In this document: positions 27,807 to 35,709 of the stretch, piece after piece
Layout: the number at the start of each line of letters is the position of its first letter
Position numbering within the stretch: position 1 is the first letter of the stretch
From: Thalassotalea mangrovi
GTDB taxonomy: Bacteria; Pseudomonadota; Gammaproteobacteria; Enterobacterales; Alteromonadaceae
DNA length: 64,000 nt
Direction of reading: 5' to 3'
NCBI RefSeq assembly: GCF_005116735.1
Contig: NZ_SWDB01000007.1
Coordinates: 161,657 to 225,656 of the forward strand
Notes under the pieces: generated by a model
Database searches by the model: none
Told to the model about the DNA's origin: nothing
What the model saw: only the letters and a program-made list of their open reading frames with translations
Translations under genes and position numbers: made by a program

Positions 27807-29300
27807 ATGAATCAGGGCAGTCTTAATTACTGGCAGCAACAGGCGCAACAACTGACGTTTGAAGGCAGGGCTTACATCAATGGTAACTATCAAACGGCGA
27901 TGTCAGGCGAACAATTTGATTGTATCAGTCCGATCGATGGTAAGTTGTTAGTGCAAGTCAGTGCCTGCGGGCAGGCTGATGCCGATCTTGCCGTGACTGC
28001 CGCTCGCAATGCTTTTAATCAGGGAGATTGGCGTCGTCGTTCGCCGGCACAGCGTAAATTAATATTGCAAAAATTTGCTGATTTAATCGAAGCCAATGCC
28101 GAACAGCTTGCCCTGCTGGAAACCTTGGATATGGGAAAACCCATTAGTGATGCCTTAAATGTCGATATTCCTGGAGCATTGCGCTGCCTGCGCTGGACCG
28201 CGGAAGCGATTGATAAGGTATATGATGAAATTGCCCCGAGTGCTGAAAATGAACTTGGCATGGTTACCCATGAACCTGTGGGCGTGGTAGCGGCCATTGT
28301 GCCGTGGAATTTCCCGCTGTTAATGGCATGTTGGAAACTGGCACCGGCTTTGGCGACGGGCAATAGTGTAATCTTAAAACCATCCGAAAAATCACCTCTA
28401 ACCGCAATCAAAATTGCCGAACTGGCAACTCAAGCCGGTATTCCTGATGGCGTTTTCAACGTCTTGCCGGGTTTTGGGCATAGTATCGGTAAAGCCCTGG
28501 CCTTGCACCATGATGTTGATACCCTGGTTTTCACCGGTTCGACTGCGGTTGCCAAGCAACTATTTATTTATGCCGGGCAATCCAATATGAAACGGGTGTG
28601 GACCGAAGCCGGTGGTAAAAGTCCAAATATCGTCTTCGCTGATGCCCCTGATCTTGATGCGGCTGCACAAGCGGCTGCTGGCGCCATTTGCTTTAATCAG
28701 GGCGAGGTCTGTACTGCCGGTTCGCGGTTACTGGTTGAGGCCAGTATTAAGGATGAATTTGTCACTAAAGTGGTAAATGCCATGAAAAACTGGCGTCCCG
28801 GACATCCGCTCGATCCCAACACTAATGTTGGCGCTATTGTTGATAAAGAGCAACAGGCAAGGGTGATAGGTTTTATTGAACAGGCCCAGGCCCAGGGCGG
28901 CCAATTACGCCAGGGCGGAAAATCTGTCGAACCGGTGCAAAATGGCTTTTACATTGAACCAACAATTTTCGATAATATCGCCAATGATATGGACGTCGCC
29001 CAACAGGAGATATTTGGCCCGGTATTGTCGGTTATCAGCTTTGATTCTGCTGAAGATGCGATCAATATCGCCAATGATAGTGAATATGGTTTGGCGGCAG
29101 GTGTCTGGACCCGTGATTTATCAAAGGCACACCGGGTGGCAAAGTCTTTGCGTGCCGGTTCGGTGTGGGTAAATCAGTGGGATGGTGGTGATATGACAGC
29201 GCCATTTGGTGGCTATAAGCAGTCCGGTAATGGTCGCGATAAGTCGTTACATGCGTTCAGTAAATACACCGAGGTTAAGGCCACCTGGATTAAATTTTAA
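27807..29300 (+). CDS. puuC: Gamma-glutamyl-gamma-aminobutyraldehyde dehydrogenase
   Basis: PuuC oxidises the gamma-glutamylated aldehyde made by PuuB to gamma-glutamyl-GABA with NAD(P). The 497 residues align along their length with E. coli PuuC, including LNYWQQQAQQL at the start, RCLRWTAEAIDKVY, PWNFPLLMACWKLAPALATG, Cys302 in NQGEVCTAGSR, and the end FGGYKQSGNGRDKSLHA. A GGAG ribosome site lies 7 bp before the ATG. It also probably accepts other small aldehydes. Confidence 0.93.
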   Translation: MNQGSLNYWQQQAQQLTFEGRAYINGNYQTAMSGEQFDCISPIDGKLLVQVSACGQADADLAVTAARNAFNQGDWRRRSPAQRKLILQKFADLIEANAEQLALLETLDMGKPISDALNVDIPGALRCLRWTAEAIDKVYDEIAPSAENELGMVTHEPVGVVAAIVPWNFPLLMACWKLAPALATGNSVILKPSEKSPLTAIKIAELATQAGIPDGVFNVLPGFGHSIGKALALHHDVDTLVFTGSTAVAKQLFIYAGQSNMKRVWTEAGGKSPNIVFADAPDLDAAAQAAAGAICFNQGEVCTAGSRLLVEASIKDEFVTKVVNAMKNWRPGHPLDPNTNVGAIVDKEQQARVIGFIEQAQAQGGQLRQGGKSVEPVQNGFYIEPTIFDNIANDMDVAQQEIFGPVLSVISFDSAEDAINIANDSEYGLAAGVWTRDLSKAHRVAKSLRAGSVWVNQWDGGDMTAPFGGYKQSGNGRDKSLHAFSKYTEVKATWIKF

Positions 29301-29330
29301 TCCACAAAAGACGGTTTTTTTAAGCTTTTA

Positions 29331-29358
29331 AAAAAGGAAGCCTGGCTTCCTTTTTTTG
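29331..29358 (+). terminator. Terminator after puuC
   Basis: GGAAG-CCTGG-CTTCC inside an A run on the left and seven T residues on the right; about 30 bp after the puuC stop. Confidence 0.82.
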
Positions 29359-29412
29359 ACGGTGAAAGTTAATAATATTGATTTTTATCAATGGTTTATG
29401 TCGATATTTTGT

Positions 29413-29428
29413 GGTGCAACTGTGCACC
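29413..29428. promoter_or_regulatory. Short palindrome upstream of the TonB receptor
   Basis: GGTGCA-ACTG-TGCACC is a perfect 6-bp inverted repeat about 70 bp upstream of the candidate -35 element. A regulator site is possible; the protein that would bind it is unknown. Confidence 0.3.
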
Positions 29429-29495
29429 GAAATTGGACATGTTTTTGGAGATTTGCCTGCAAAAAATAATTTTAACGTAAATTTTACATAACTGT

Positions 29496-29523
29496 TTGAT
29501 TTATTTTACGCCACGTGTATTAT
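29496..29523 (+). promoter_or_regulatory. Candidate sigma-70 promoter of the TonB receptor gene
   Basis: TTGATT at 29496-29501 and TATTAT at 29518-29523 are separated by 16 bp. The start codon is about 90 bp downstream. Confidence 0.45.
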
Positions 29524-29613
29524 CGAATCTGAGTGACGAAAAAATAATCATGATTCATTGCTTGAATAGATAACAAAAAACAATTGCTTTTACATTTAGG
29601 GAAGTCGTACGTT

Positions 29614-32040
29614 ATGAACCATCGCAAATCCTTACTTGCTTTGACAGTTGCATCACTTTTTACCACCTCGATGTCATATGCTGAAGAAGCGAACAAAGAA
29701 GATGACTATGAAGTCATCGTTGTAACCCAAAAACGCGCTCAGTCTTTAAAGGAAGTGCCGGTATCGGTAAGCGCTTTCAATGAAAACTTTATCGACGATT
29801 ACAATATCGATAATGCGGTTGCGCTATCAAAATTTACCCCGGGCTTAAACGGTGGCACCAGTAACGACAGCTTCGTTGATACTATCGGTATTCGCGGTAT
29901 TGTGACCCAGGATTATGGTATCGGTGGTGATCCTTCCATCGGTTTATATTTTGATGGTGTCTACCAGGGCCGCAGCGGTGGCGCCTTGGGAACATTTTTT
30001 GATATTTCCCGGGTAGAAGTGACTAAGGGACCGCAGGGTACCCTTTTCGGTCGTAACGCTGCGTCCGGGGCAATCAGCATTTATTCTAACGATGCTGTCG
30101 ATGGTGTAGAAGGTAGCATCGAAGGTGCGCTGGGTAGCGACAACTTGCAGGAGCTGACGGGTGTTTTTAATACCAATCTAGGCGACAACCTGTTTTTACG
30201 CCTGGCAGGTCACTATTCATCCGAAGACAACTATGTTGAAAATCTTGCCGGTGACGAATTGCGTGGCCGTGATGTGGCCGCATTGCGTGGTATTTTAAAA
30301 TATGAAGGCGACGACACCATGGTTCGCCTGAGTGCCAACTATGAAGATCGCGACATGGATGGCGGTATTTATCGCTCGATCTGGACCGAAGGTCCGGGTG
30401 ATGCGATCGCTACAGATTTAGGTAAAGATAGCCAGGATGTCGCGGAAGTGACCGCATTGACGCTTGATATTGAGCACGATTTTGGCAGCGTTATTTTTAC
30501 CTCGCAAACCGCATTAAAAAATTACACCTGGGATTATGTTGAAGACTATGATGGTACAGCGATGCCATTTGGTAATTATTCGCAGGTTGATGATACCGAA
30601 TATGTCAGCCAGGAATTTCGCTTAAATTCAGATAATGATTCTGATATTTACTGGTTTGTCGGTGTCAGTGCCTATAAAGAGACCATTGATACTCAGTTTT
30701 ATAATGAATATGACGACGATGCTTTCTGTTCATACCTTCCTTATTTTGAAGAGTGGGATGAACCTTTAGCCGATATCACTTCAGATCCAGGCGCGTATTA
30801 TGCAGACTGTCATGAACTGTTTGTCGATGGCTGGTACGAGCTTGATTTTGTCGATGACGCCGACGAAATTCAGATGATGGTCGATGACGGCGACATTCCG
30901 GCGCCGGGTGCTGGCGAGTTGGGTGTTCGTGAAGAGGTCTTTGCTCGCGGTACCAACCAGGGCTGGGGGATCTATGGTGATATTACCTGGACCATCAGCG
31001 ATACCACAGATGTTACCGTTGGTGCTCGTTACTCCTATGACGAAAAAGAATTTGGTCTTAATCTACCAGAGCCTGATGGTTGGTTAGGTCATTACTGGCT
31101 GGTTGGTGCCCATACCTCAGGTGCCTGGATTGATGATAAACAGGACTGGTCAGAATTCACCCCCCGGGTAGCGATTAATCATCAGCTAACTGACGATATC
31201 AACGTCTATGCGAACTACTCGCGTGGTTACAAGGCCGGTGGTTATAACACGTTTGCCTTTAACCTTAACTATCTGGACTGGACCGGTTTTGACGAAGACG
31301 AAGAATGGTTTGACTATGAGCCGGATGGTGTTATCGATGATATCGATGAAGCATTCTGGGAGTCCGAACTATATGGTGGCGAGTTACCTGAAGGTAGTAC
31401 CCTGGCAAGCTATGATCCAGAGATCGTCGATAGTTATGAAATCGGCATGAAAGGTGCATTTTTGGATAATACCCTGAATGTTAACCTGGGTGTTTATTAC
31501 TACGACTACACCGATTTCCAGGGAACTTTCCCTAATGCTGGTGGTGTAATCATCAAAAACATTGGTGAAGCGGAAGGTAAAGGGGTCGAGTTTGACGCTA
31601 CCTGGACACCGACGGACAGCCTGCGTTTGTTTGTTGCAAGTGCCTTGCAAAATTCAGAAGTCAAAAAAGGCGAGAGTGCTGAAGGCGAGTCTATCGTTGG
31701 TCAGAAACTTTCTGCACCGGAGGCGACCTTCACATTTATCGGTACTTACAGCTTTAGCATTGGTGAAGATACCGATATGGATGTTCAGTTGTCCTACGCC
31801 TGGCAGTCTGAAACCTTTGGCGACGAGTTCTTAGGTGGCAGTAATTTGCTTGAACAAGACGCCTACGGCCTGTGGGGCGCGGTTGCTAATCTATACACTG
31901 AATCCTGGCAGTTCACGGCTTACGTAGAGAACATCACCGATGAGCTTTACTATGAGGGCGCGGTTATCGATACGGGCTATACCCGTTTCGGCATCGGCCA
32001 AGGTACCAATGGCGGCATCAAAGCGAAATTCAGCTTTTAA
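29614..32040 (+). CDS. TonB-dependent outer-membrane receptor
   Basis: This is an 808-residue outer-membrane receptor that imports a ligand using TonB energy. The ATG at 29614 gives a good signal peptide (MNHRKSLLALTVASLF, cleavage near SYA-EE). A TonB-box-like EVIVVTQ follows, then the plug domain with RAQSLKEVPVSVSAF and GPQGTLFGRNAASGAI, and a 22-strand barrel ending in a terminal phenylalanine. Two stretches are very acidic (about 410-425 and 550-585, rich in Asp and Glu), unusual for loops. Lying between puuC and a PuuR-type regulator, a polyamine or amine conjugate is a possible ligand, though many such receptors take iron complexes. Confidence 0.9.
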   Translation: MNHRKSLLALTVASLFTTSMSYAEEANKEDDYEVIVVTQKRAQSLKEVPVSVSAFNENFIDDYNIDNAVALSKFTPGLNGGTSNDSFVDTIGIRGIVTQDYGIGGDPSIGLYFDGVYQGRSGGALGTFFDISRVEVTKGPQGTLFGRNAASGAISIYSNDAVDGVEGSIEGALGSDNLQELTGVFNTNLGDNLFLRLAGHYSSEDNYVENLAGDELRGRDVAALRGILKYEGDDTMVRLSANYEDRDMDGGIYRSIWTEGPGDAIATDLGKDSQDVAEVTALTLDIEHDFGSVIFTSQTALKNYTWDYVEDYDGTAMPFGNYSQVDDTEYVSQEFRLNSDNDSDIYWFVGVSAYKETIDTQFYNEYDDDAFCSYLPYFEEWDEPLADITSDPGAYYADCHELFVDGWYELDFVDDADEIQMMVDDGDIPAPGAGELGVREEVFARGTNQGWGIYGDITWTISDTTDVTVGARYSYDEKEFGLNLPEPDGWLGHYWLVGAHTSGAWIDDKQDWSEFTPRVAINHQLTDDINVYANYSRGYKAGGYNTFAFNLNYLDWTGFDEDEEWFDYEPDGVIDDIDEAFWESELYGGELPEGSTLASYDPEIVDSYEIGMKGAFLDNTLNVNLGVYYYDYTDFQGTFPNAGGVIIKNIGEAEGKGVEFDATWTPTDSLRLFVASALQNSEVKKGESAEGESIVGQKLSAPEATFTFIGTYSFSIGEDTDMDVQLSYAWQSETFGDEFLGGSNLLEQDAYGLWGAVANLYTESWQFTAYVENITDELYYEGAVIDTGYTRFGIGQGTNGGIKAKFSF

Positions 32041-32073
32041 TCTGCCATCTATAATTTAACATTGGTAAAAAGT

Positions 32074-32105
32074 AAGGGGCCTGCAGTTTGCAGGCCTTTT
32101 TATTT
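32074..32105 (+). terminator. Terminator after the TonB receptor
   Basis: GGCCTGCA-GTT-TGCAGGCC followed by TTTTTATTTT, 37 bp after the stop codon. Confidence 0.88.
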
Positions 32106-32161
32106 TCCGCGACTGCCGTATCAAAATGTGTTGAAATATAGATGCGTGAGGTGAGGGTGAT

Positions 32162-32647
32162 ATGCGTAACATTGTGATTTTCGGCAATTCTGGTTCTGGA
32201 AAATCCACCCTGGCAGGCAAACTAGCCTCAAGGCAACAGCTAGCCCATTTCGATCTTGATGTGATCGCCTGGCAGCAGACTAATCCGCCAACACGGCAAC
32301 CGCTGGCAGAGTCATTTATGCAAATTGACCAGTTTATTAAAGAGAATCATGACTGGGTTATCGAAGGCTGTTATTCAGATTTAATTGCCTATGTCATGGT
32401 GCATGCGGATAAAGCAATCTTTATGAATCTCAGTGTCGCGGATTGCATCGATAACGCCAAAAAGCGCCCGTGGGAACCTCACAAATATCCATCGAAACAG
32501 GCCCAGGATAAAAATCTACCCATGTTGCTAAATTGGATAAAGGATTATGAATCCCGTACCGATACCTTCTCTCTTTCAGCACACCAGGCTTTGTACGACG
32601 AGTTTACCCGGGAAAAGGTGATGTATACGCATAATGTTCCCGACTAA
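32162..32647 (+). CDS. P-loop kinase-like protein (adenylate/shikimate kinase fold)
   Basis: The 161 residues start with the Walker A motif GNSGSGKST (8-16), followed by HFDLDVIAWQ, the pattern of small nucleoside/shikimate-type kinases of the topology-modulation (FlaR-like) group. The middle phrase DWVIEGCYSDL is typical of that group. The phosphate acceptor is unknown. It has no close operon partner: a terminator precedes it and 109 bp follow it. Its link to polyamine metabolism is doubtful. Confidence 0.75.
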   Translation: MRNIVIFGNSGSGKSTLAGKLASRQQLAHFDLDVIAWQQTNPPTRQPLAESFMQIDQFIKENHDWVIEGCYSDLIAYVMVHADKAIFMNLSVADCIDNAKKRPWEPHKYPSKQAQDKNLPMLLNWIKDYESRTDTFSLSAHQALYDEFTREKVMYTHNVPD

Positions 32648-32756
32648 CTGTATCGTGGATGATTGAAATGTTGATAGAGGATTGACGTTAACCGATTGAA
32701 AAGGTTAATGTTATTTTAGAGCGATAAGCGGAAATAATAAACCTGAGTTAAAGTGA

Positions 32757-33266
32757 ATGGAATCGGATATAAAAAGTGAGATAGTAGGAATTTTCACTAA
32801 ATATAAACATTCAAAGGATATTGAATTTGTCGAAGAAAATTTTTTAGATTTCTTAATCGCTAATCCAAGCGACAAAGGTGCATTCAGGAATAGCTTTAAA
32901 GGCTTAAGAAAATACAATCATTTTATAGATGAGGTTCAACTTAAGTTTGGAATCTGTTTTTCTATAAAAGATAGAGAAACAAACTTCTCTTTAGAAAACT
33001 TTACCTTAAGAGTAATTCAATTAATGAATTCGAAACGCTCTTCTCTCAAATCTCTTCGAAATCAAATGAAACAGCCTTTTGAGCTGAACGTATTTTTAAT
33101 AATAAACTTAATAGGAATATCAATAATTGCAGTGCTGTGGGGGAATAAAGTCATAGCAACAGTTGTAGTCTTTTTACTAATTGCTATTAACTTAAAACTT
33201 GCTCACTTTTATCATAAAGAGTATTCCTATCAAAAAAGACTGAAAAGTCGAATCTTAAACGGCTGA
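32757..33266 (+). CDS. Hypothetical membrane protein, AT-rich
   Basis: I do not recognise this 169-residue protein. Residues 1-105 are soluble, charged and lysine-rich. Two hydrophobic helices follow (about 113-129 and 132-150), then a basic tail. Its base composition is clearly more AT-rich than the flanking genes and its codon use leans to A/T-ending codons, suggesting recent acquisition. No ribosome site is obvious before the ATG. The hairpin array at 33346 starts 80 bp after its stop. Confidence 0.55.
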   Translation: MESDIKSEIVGIFTKYKHSKDIEFVEENFLDFLIANPSDKGAFRNSFKGLRKYNHFIDEVQLKFGICFSIKDRETNFSLENFTLRVIQLMNSKRSSLKSLRNQMKQPFELNVFLIINLIGISIIAVLWGNKVIATVVVFLLIAINLKLAHFYHKEYSYQKRLKSRILNG

Positions 33267-33345
33267 GAATGGCACATTTGAGACATTCGGCTCCTGGTGA
33301 AGATTCCCCGTAGTATCAGGGAGTGACTCAAGGTTTTTTGCTTTT

Positions 33346-33458
33346 TGCTCGGAACAGCGTGTGCTCGGAGCTGATAACATCAGCGTGCTCGGAGTGGCAT
33401 TTTCTGCCACGTACTCGGAGTATCGTTTACGGTACGTACTGAGGGAGTTTTAACTCCC
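33346..33458. repeat. Tandem array of variable hairpins with constant spacer
   Basis: Four consecutive units begin with GTGCTCGGA (33361, 33385), GTACTCGGA (33411) and GTACTGAGG (33436); a partial leader TGCTCGGAA sits at 33346. Each is followed by a hairpin whose stem is different but perfectly or nearly perfectly paired: GCTGAT/ATCAGC (33370-33384), GTGGCA/TGCCAC (33394-33410), GTATCG/CGGTAC (33420-33435, one G-T pair), GGGAGTT/AACTCCC (33443-33458). Units are 23-26 bp long and abut. The array ends 8 bp before the stop of the minus-strand regulator gene and could form the 3' end of its transcript. Its nature is unknown to me. Confidence 0.85.
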
Positions 33459-33465
33459 GTTCCCG

Positions 33466-34014
33466 CTAAAAATTCCCAGGCGTCGTCGCACTGACTATTT
33501 TACAGGTTTTCTTATAAGGATTACGGAAACGGTGCGGCTGGTTATTATCGAAATAATAGCTGTCGTTTTTGTTGAGGATGTATACCTCATTACCTACGGT
33601 CAGCTCTATCTTACCTTCCACCACATAGCCGCCCTCTTCGGCGTCGTTTTGCAGCATGGTCGTGCCGGTATCAGAGTTTGGGGGATAGGTTTCTATCAGA
33701 AATGTCATTTGTCGACGCGGGAAGGCTTTGCCGACCAGGCTCATCAGGATATCACCGGTGCCGATTTCGACTAAATCTTCCGGTGAGTAAACGACTTGTT
33801 GGGTTTTTTCGGCATAAACATCTTCAGAAAAGAAATCGACCAGGGACACTGGAATGCCATTGAGTACTTTTTTCAGGGAACTAATCGATGGACTGACGCT
33901 ATTTTTTTCAATCATAGAAATCGTGCTGTTGGTGACACCGGCACGTTTTGCCAGCTCCCGTTGTGACAAATTATTTTGCATTCGCACTTCTTTCAATCTT
34001 GCGCCAACGTCCAT
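33466..34014 (-). CDS. puuR: PuuR-like transcriptional regulator (XRE-cupin)
   Basis: The 182 residues combine an N-terminal lambda-repressor-type helix-turn-helix (about 7-61, RELAKRAGVTNSTISMIEKN) with a C-terminal cupin (about 110-178, EGGYVVEGKIELTVGNE and QPHRFRNP). This is the architecture and approximate length of E. coli PuuR (185 residues), the putrescine-sensing repressor of the puu genes. The sequence MDVGARLKEVRMQNNLSQRELAKRAGV is close to it. It stands alone on the minus strand between the hairpin array and the second puuB-like gene. Confidence 0.88.
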   Translation of the reverse strand: MDVGARLKEVRMQNNLSQRELAKRAGVTNSTISMIEKNSVSPSISSLKKVLNGIPVSLVDFFSEDVYAEKTQQVVYSPEDLVEIGTGDILMSLVGKAFPRRQMTFLIETYPPNSDTGTTMLQNDAEEGGYVVEGKIELTVGNEVYILNKNDSYYFDNNQPHRFRNPYKKTCKIVSATTPGNF

Positions 34015-34171
34015 TCATATTCCTTTTCATGTGGTGAAATTAAAATGCAATCGCAGGCGATTAAATATACGCCAATAGCTTGAAGATTAATCATTTTCGA
34101 CTGCCTGTAGTTAATATATCGGTGTAAAAAAAATAAAGCAATCGTGTTCAAGATTTAAGGCATTTTATCTC

Positions 34172-34306
34172 CTCCCGACCGTAAAATCGGCTAAGCACAG
34201 GTAACTGTCACTCACGTTGAGATTATCAGTCAACGAAGGCAATGCTGGTTACTTCGCATATCTGGTCGGAGAATAATAACTGAGTATTTTTTAGTCGAAC
34301 TCAGTT
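34172..34306 (+). ncRNA. Possible structured leader RNA
   Basis: Nested complementary segments are visible by eye: CCGACC (34175-34180) with GGTCGG (34264-34269), enclosing GTAAC (34201-34205) with GTTAC (34248-34252), enclosing CGTTGA (34215-34220) with TCAACG (34230-34235). A separate perfect 8-bp stem, AACTGAGT (34278-34285) with ACTCAGTT (34299-34306), follows, 72 bases before the start codon of the oxidase. It resembles an aptamer plus expression hairpin, but matches no riboswitch class I recognise, and chance pairing is possible. Confidence 0.3.
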
Positions 34307-34346
34307 AAATAGTTGGTTACTATATGTTTTATATAGTTTACGTAGC

Positions 34347-34364
34347 TGATTATTAAATTGAACA
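34347..34364. promoter_or_regulatory. Candidate PuuR-like operator before the second oxidase gene
   Basis: TGATT-ATTAAATT-GAACA keeps the right half of the 27652 site exactly and three of five bases on the left. It lies 13 bp before the ATG, a place where a repressor would block transcription or early elongation. Confidence 0.4.
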
Positions 34365-34377
34365 CTTGGATAGGGTT

Positions 34378-35661
34378 ATGGCGAAGTACAGCAATGGTGA
34401 TGCTCACTCTTACTATCAACATAGTAAAAATATGGATATCCAGTTTCCGCGTCTGGAAACCTCTGTTGAGGTTGATGTCTGTATAATCGGTGGCGGCTTT
34501 ACTGGTGTCGCCAGTGCCGTTGAGTTAAGTGAGCGCGGCTACTCGGTGGCCTTGCTGGAAGCTCATAGCATAGGCTGGGGGGCATCGGGTCGTAATGGCG
34601 GACAATTGATTCGTGGCATTGGCCATGAAGTTAGTAAGTTTCGATCGCAAATCGGTCAGTCAGGCGTCGAGTTAATCAACCAGCTTGGTGTTGAATCTTT
34701 GCAGGTGGTAAAGGATCGAATCAGGGACTATCAAATCGATTGTGATCTGACCCTGGGGTACTGTGATATTGCCAACCACCCGAAACATATTGAGTACTTA
34801 CAGCAAAGCTTTGAGCGGCTGCAAACGAATGGCTATCCTCATTCCCTGGAGCTATTGGACCAACAGCAGGTACAGCAACGGGTAATCGGCTCGAAGACTG
34901 CACTGGCGGGGTTAGTGGATATGGGAAGTGGCCATTTACATCCGTTAAACCTTTGTCTTGGCGAAGCCCTTGCCGCCCAGCGGCTGGGCGCACAGATCTT
35001 TGAACATTCGCCGGTGACTCAGGTTACTCGGGGCCGTACCCATCGTATTTCCTCAGCCAAGGGCGAAGTTAATGCCCGGATCCTGATTTATGGAGGCAAT
35101 GCCTATTTGCAGGATCTGGAGCTCCAGTTGACCGGTAAAGTATTACCGGCGGGAAGCTATATCATAGCCACCGAACCTCTTTCCCCATCGTTATGCAAAC
35201 AACTGATGCCGGCAAATTTTGCCATTTGTGACCAGCGCGTAGATTTGGATTATTTTCGCATGTCTGCGGACAAGCGCTTGCTGTTTGGCGGCCTCTGTCA
35301 TTATTCGGGTAAAGATCCACACGACATCAAGGCAGTGCTACAACCTAAGATGCTCAAGGTGTTCCCCCAACTGGCCAATGCCAAAATCGATTTCCAGTGG
35401 GGTGGGATGATCGGAATTGGCGCCAATCGATTGCCGCAAATTGGCCGCTTAGCAAAGAATGTCTATTACGCCCAGGCATATTCCGGACATGGCCTGAATG
35501 TAACCCACATGGCCGCAAAACTTATCGCCGAGCATATTCATGGTGAAACCGAACGTGTTGAGGTATTTGAACAGGTTAAACATCTCCGGTTTCCTGGCGG
35601 TAGGTACCTACGCTCGCCACTACTGGCGCTAGGTATGATGTATCACAAAATGTTTGGCTGA
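34378..35661 (+). CDS. FAD-dependent oxidoreductase, second PuuB-like enzyme
   Basis: The 427 residues share the architecture of the 26336 gene: SYYQHS near the start, FAD loop IIGGGFTGVASA (36-47), WGASGRNGGQLIRG, and QAYSGHGLNVTHMAAKL near the end, then FPGGRYLRSP. The ATG at 34378 with TAGGG upstream is preferred to the TTG at 34366. It probably oxidises gamma-glutamylputrescine or a related gamma-glutamylated polyamine. The difference in substrate between the two paralogues cannot be read from sequence. Confidence 0.88.
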   Translation: MAKYSNGDAHSYYQHSKNMDIQFPRLETSVEVDVCIIGGGFTGVASAVELSERGYSVALLEAHSIGWGASGRNGGQLIRGIGHEVSKFRSQIGQSGVELINQLGVESLQVVKDRIRDYQIDCDLTLGYCDIANHPKHIEYLQQSFERLQTNGYPHSLELLDQQQVQQRVIGSKTALAGLVDMGSGHLHPLNLCLGEALAAQRLGAQIFEHSPVTQVTRGRTHRISSAKGEVNARILIYGGNAYLQDLELQLTGKVLPAGSYIIATEPLSPSLCKQLMPANFAICDQRVDLDYFRMSADKRLLFGGLCHYSGKDPHDIKAVLQPKMLKVFPQLANAKIDFQWGGMIGIGANRLPQIGRLAKNVYYAQAYSGHGLNVTHMAAKLIAEHIHGETERVEVFEQVKHLRFPGGRYLRSPLLALGMMYHKMFG

Positions 35662-35709
35662 TTGCTAACAGGATCACCCAAGCGAACCCACCAATAATTA
35701 GGTGTTAAT

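Larger units (their letters stand above)
29301..29613. promoter_or_regulatory. puuC-TonB receptor intergenic region
   Basis: These 313 bases hold the puuC terminator, a short hairpin (29413-29428), and a good promoter match for the receptor gene (29496-29523). No gene is present, and no recognisable Fur box was found. Confidence 0.55.
34015..34377. promoter_or_regulatory. puuR-oxidase divergent control region
   Basis: No gene is seen in these 363 bases. The region contains a possible structured RNA (34172-34306), a PuuR-like operator (34347-34364), a further TGTTC half site at 34145, and AT-rich stretches that could hold promoters for both directions. Confidence 0.55.

Noticed and set aside
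29413-29428. NtrC binding site
   Set aside because: The order of half sites is GGTGCA-N4-TGCACC, the inverse of the usual TGCACC-N5-GGTGCA, so it was listed only as an unassigned palindrome.
33346-33458. CRISPR array
   Set aside because: The constant part is only about 10 bp, the variable parts are self-complementary rather than unique spacers, units abut, and no cas gene is in the window.
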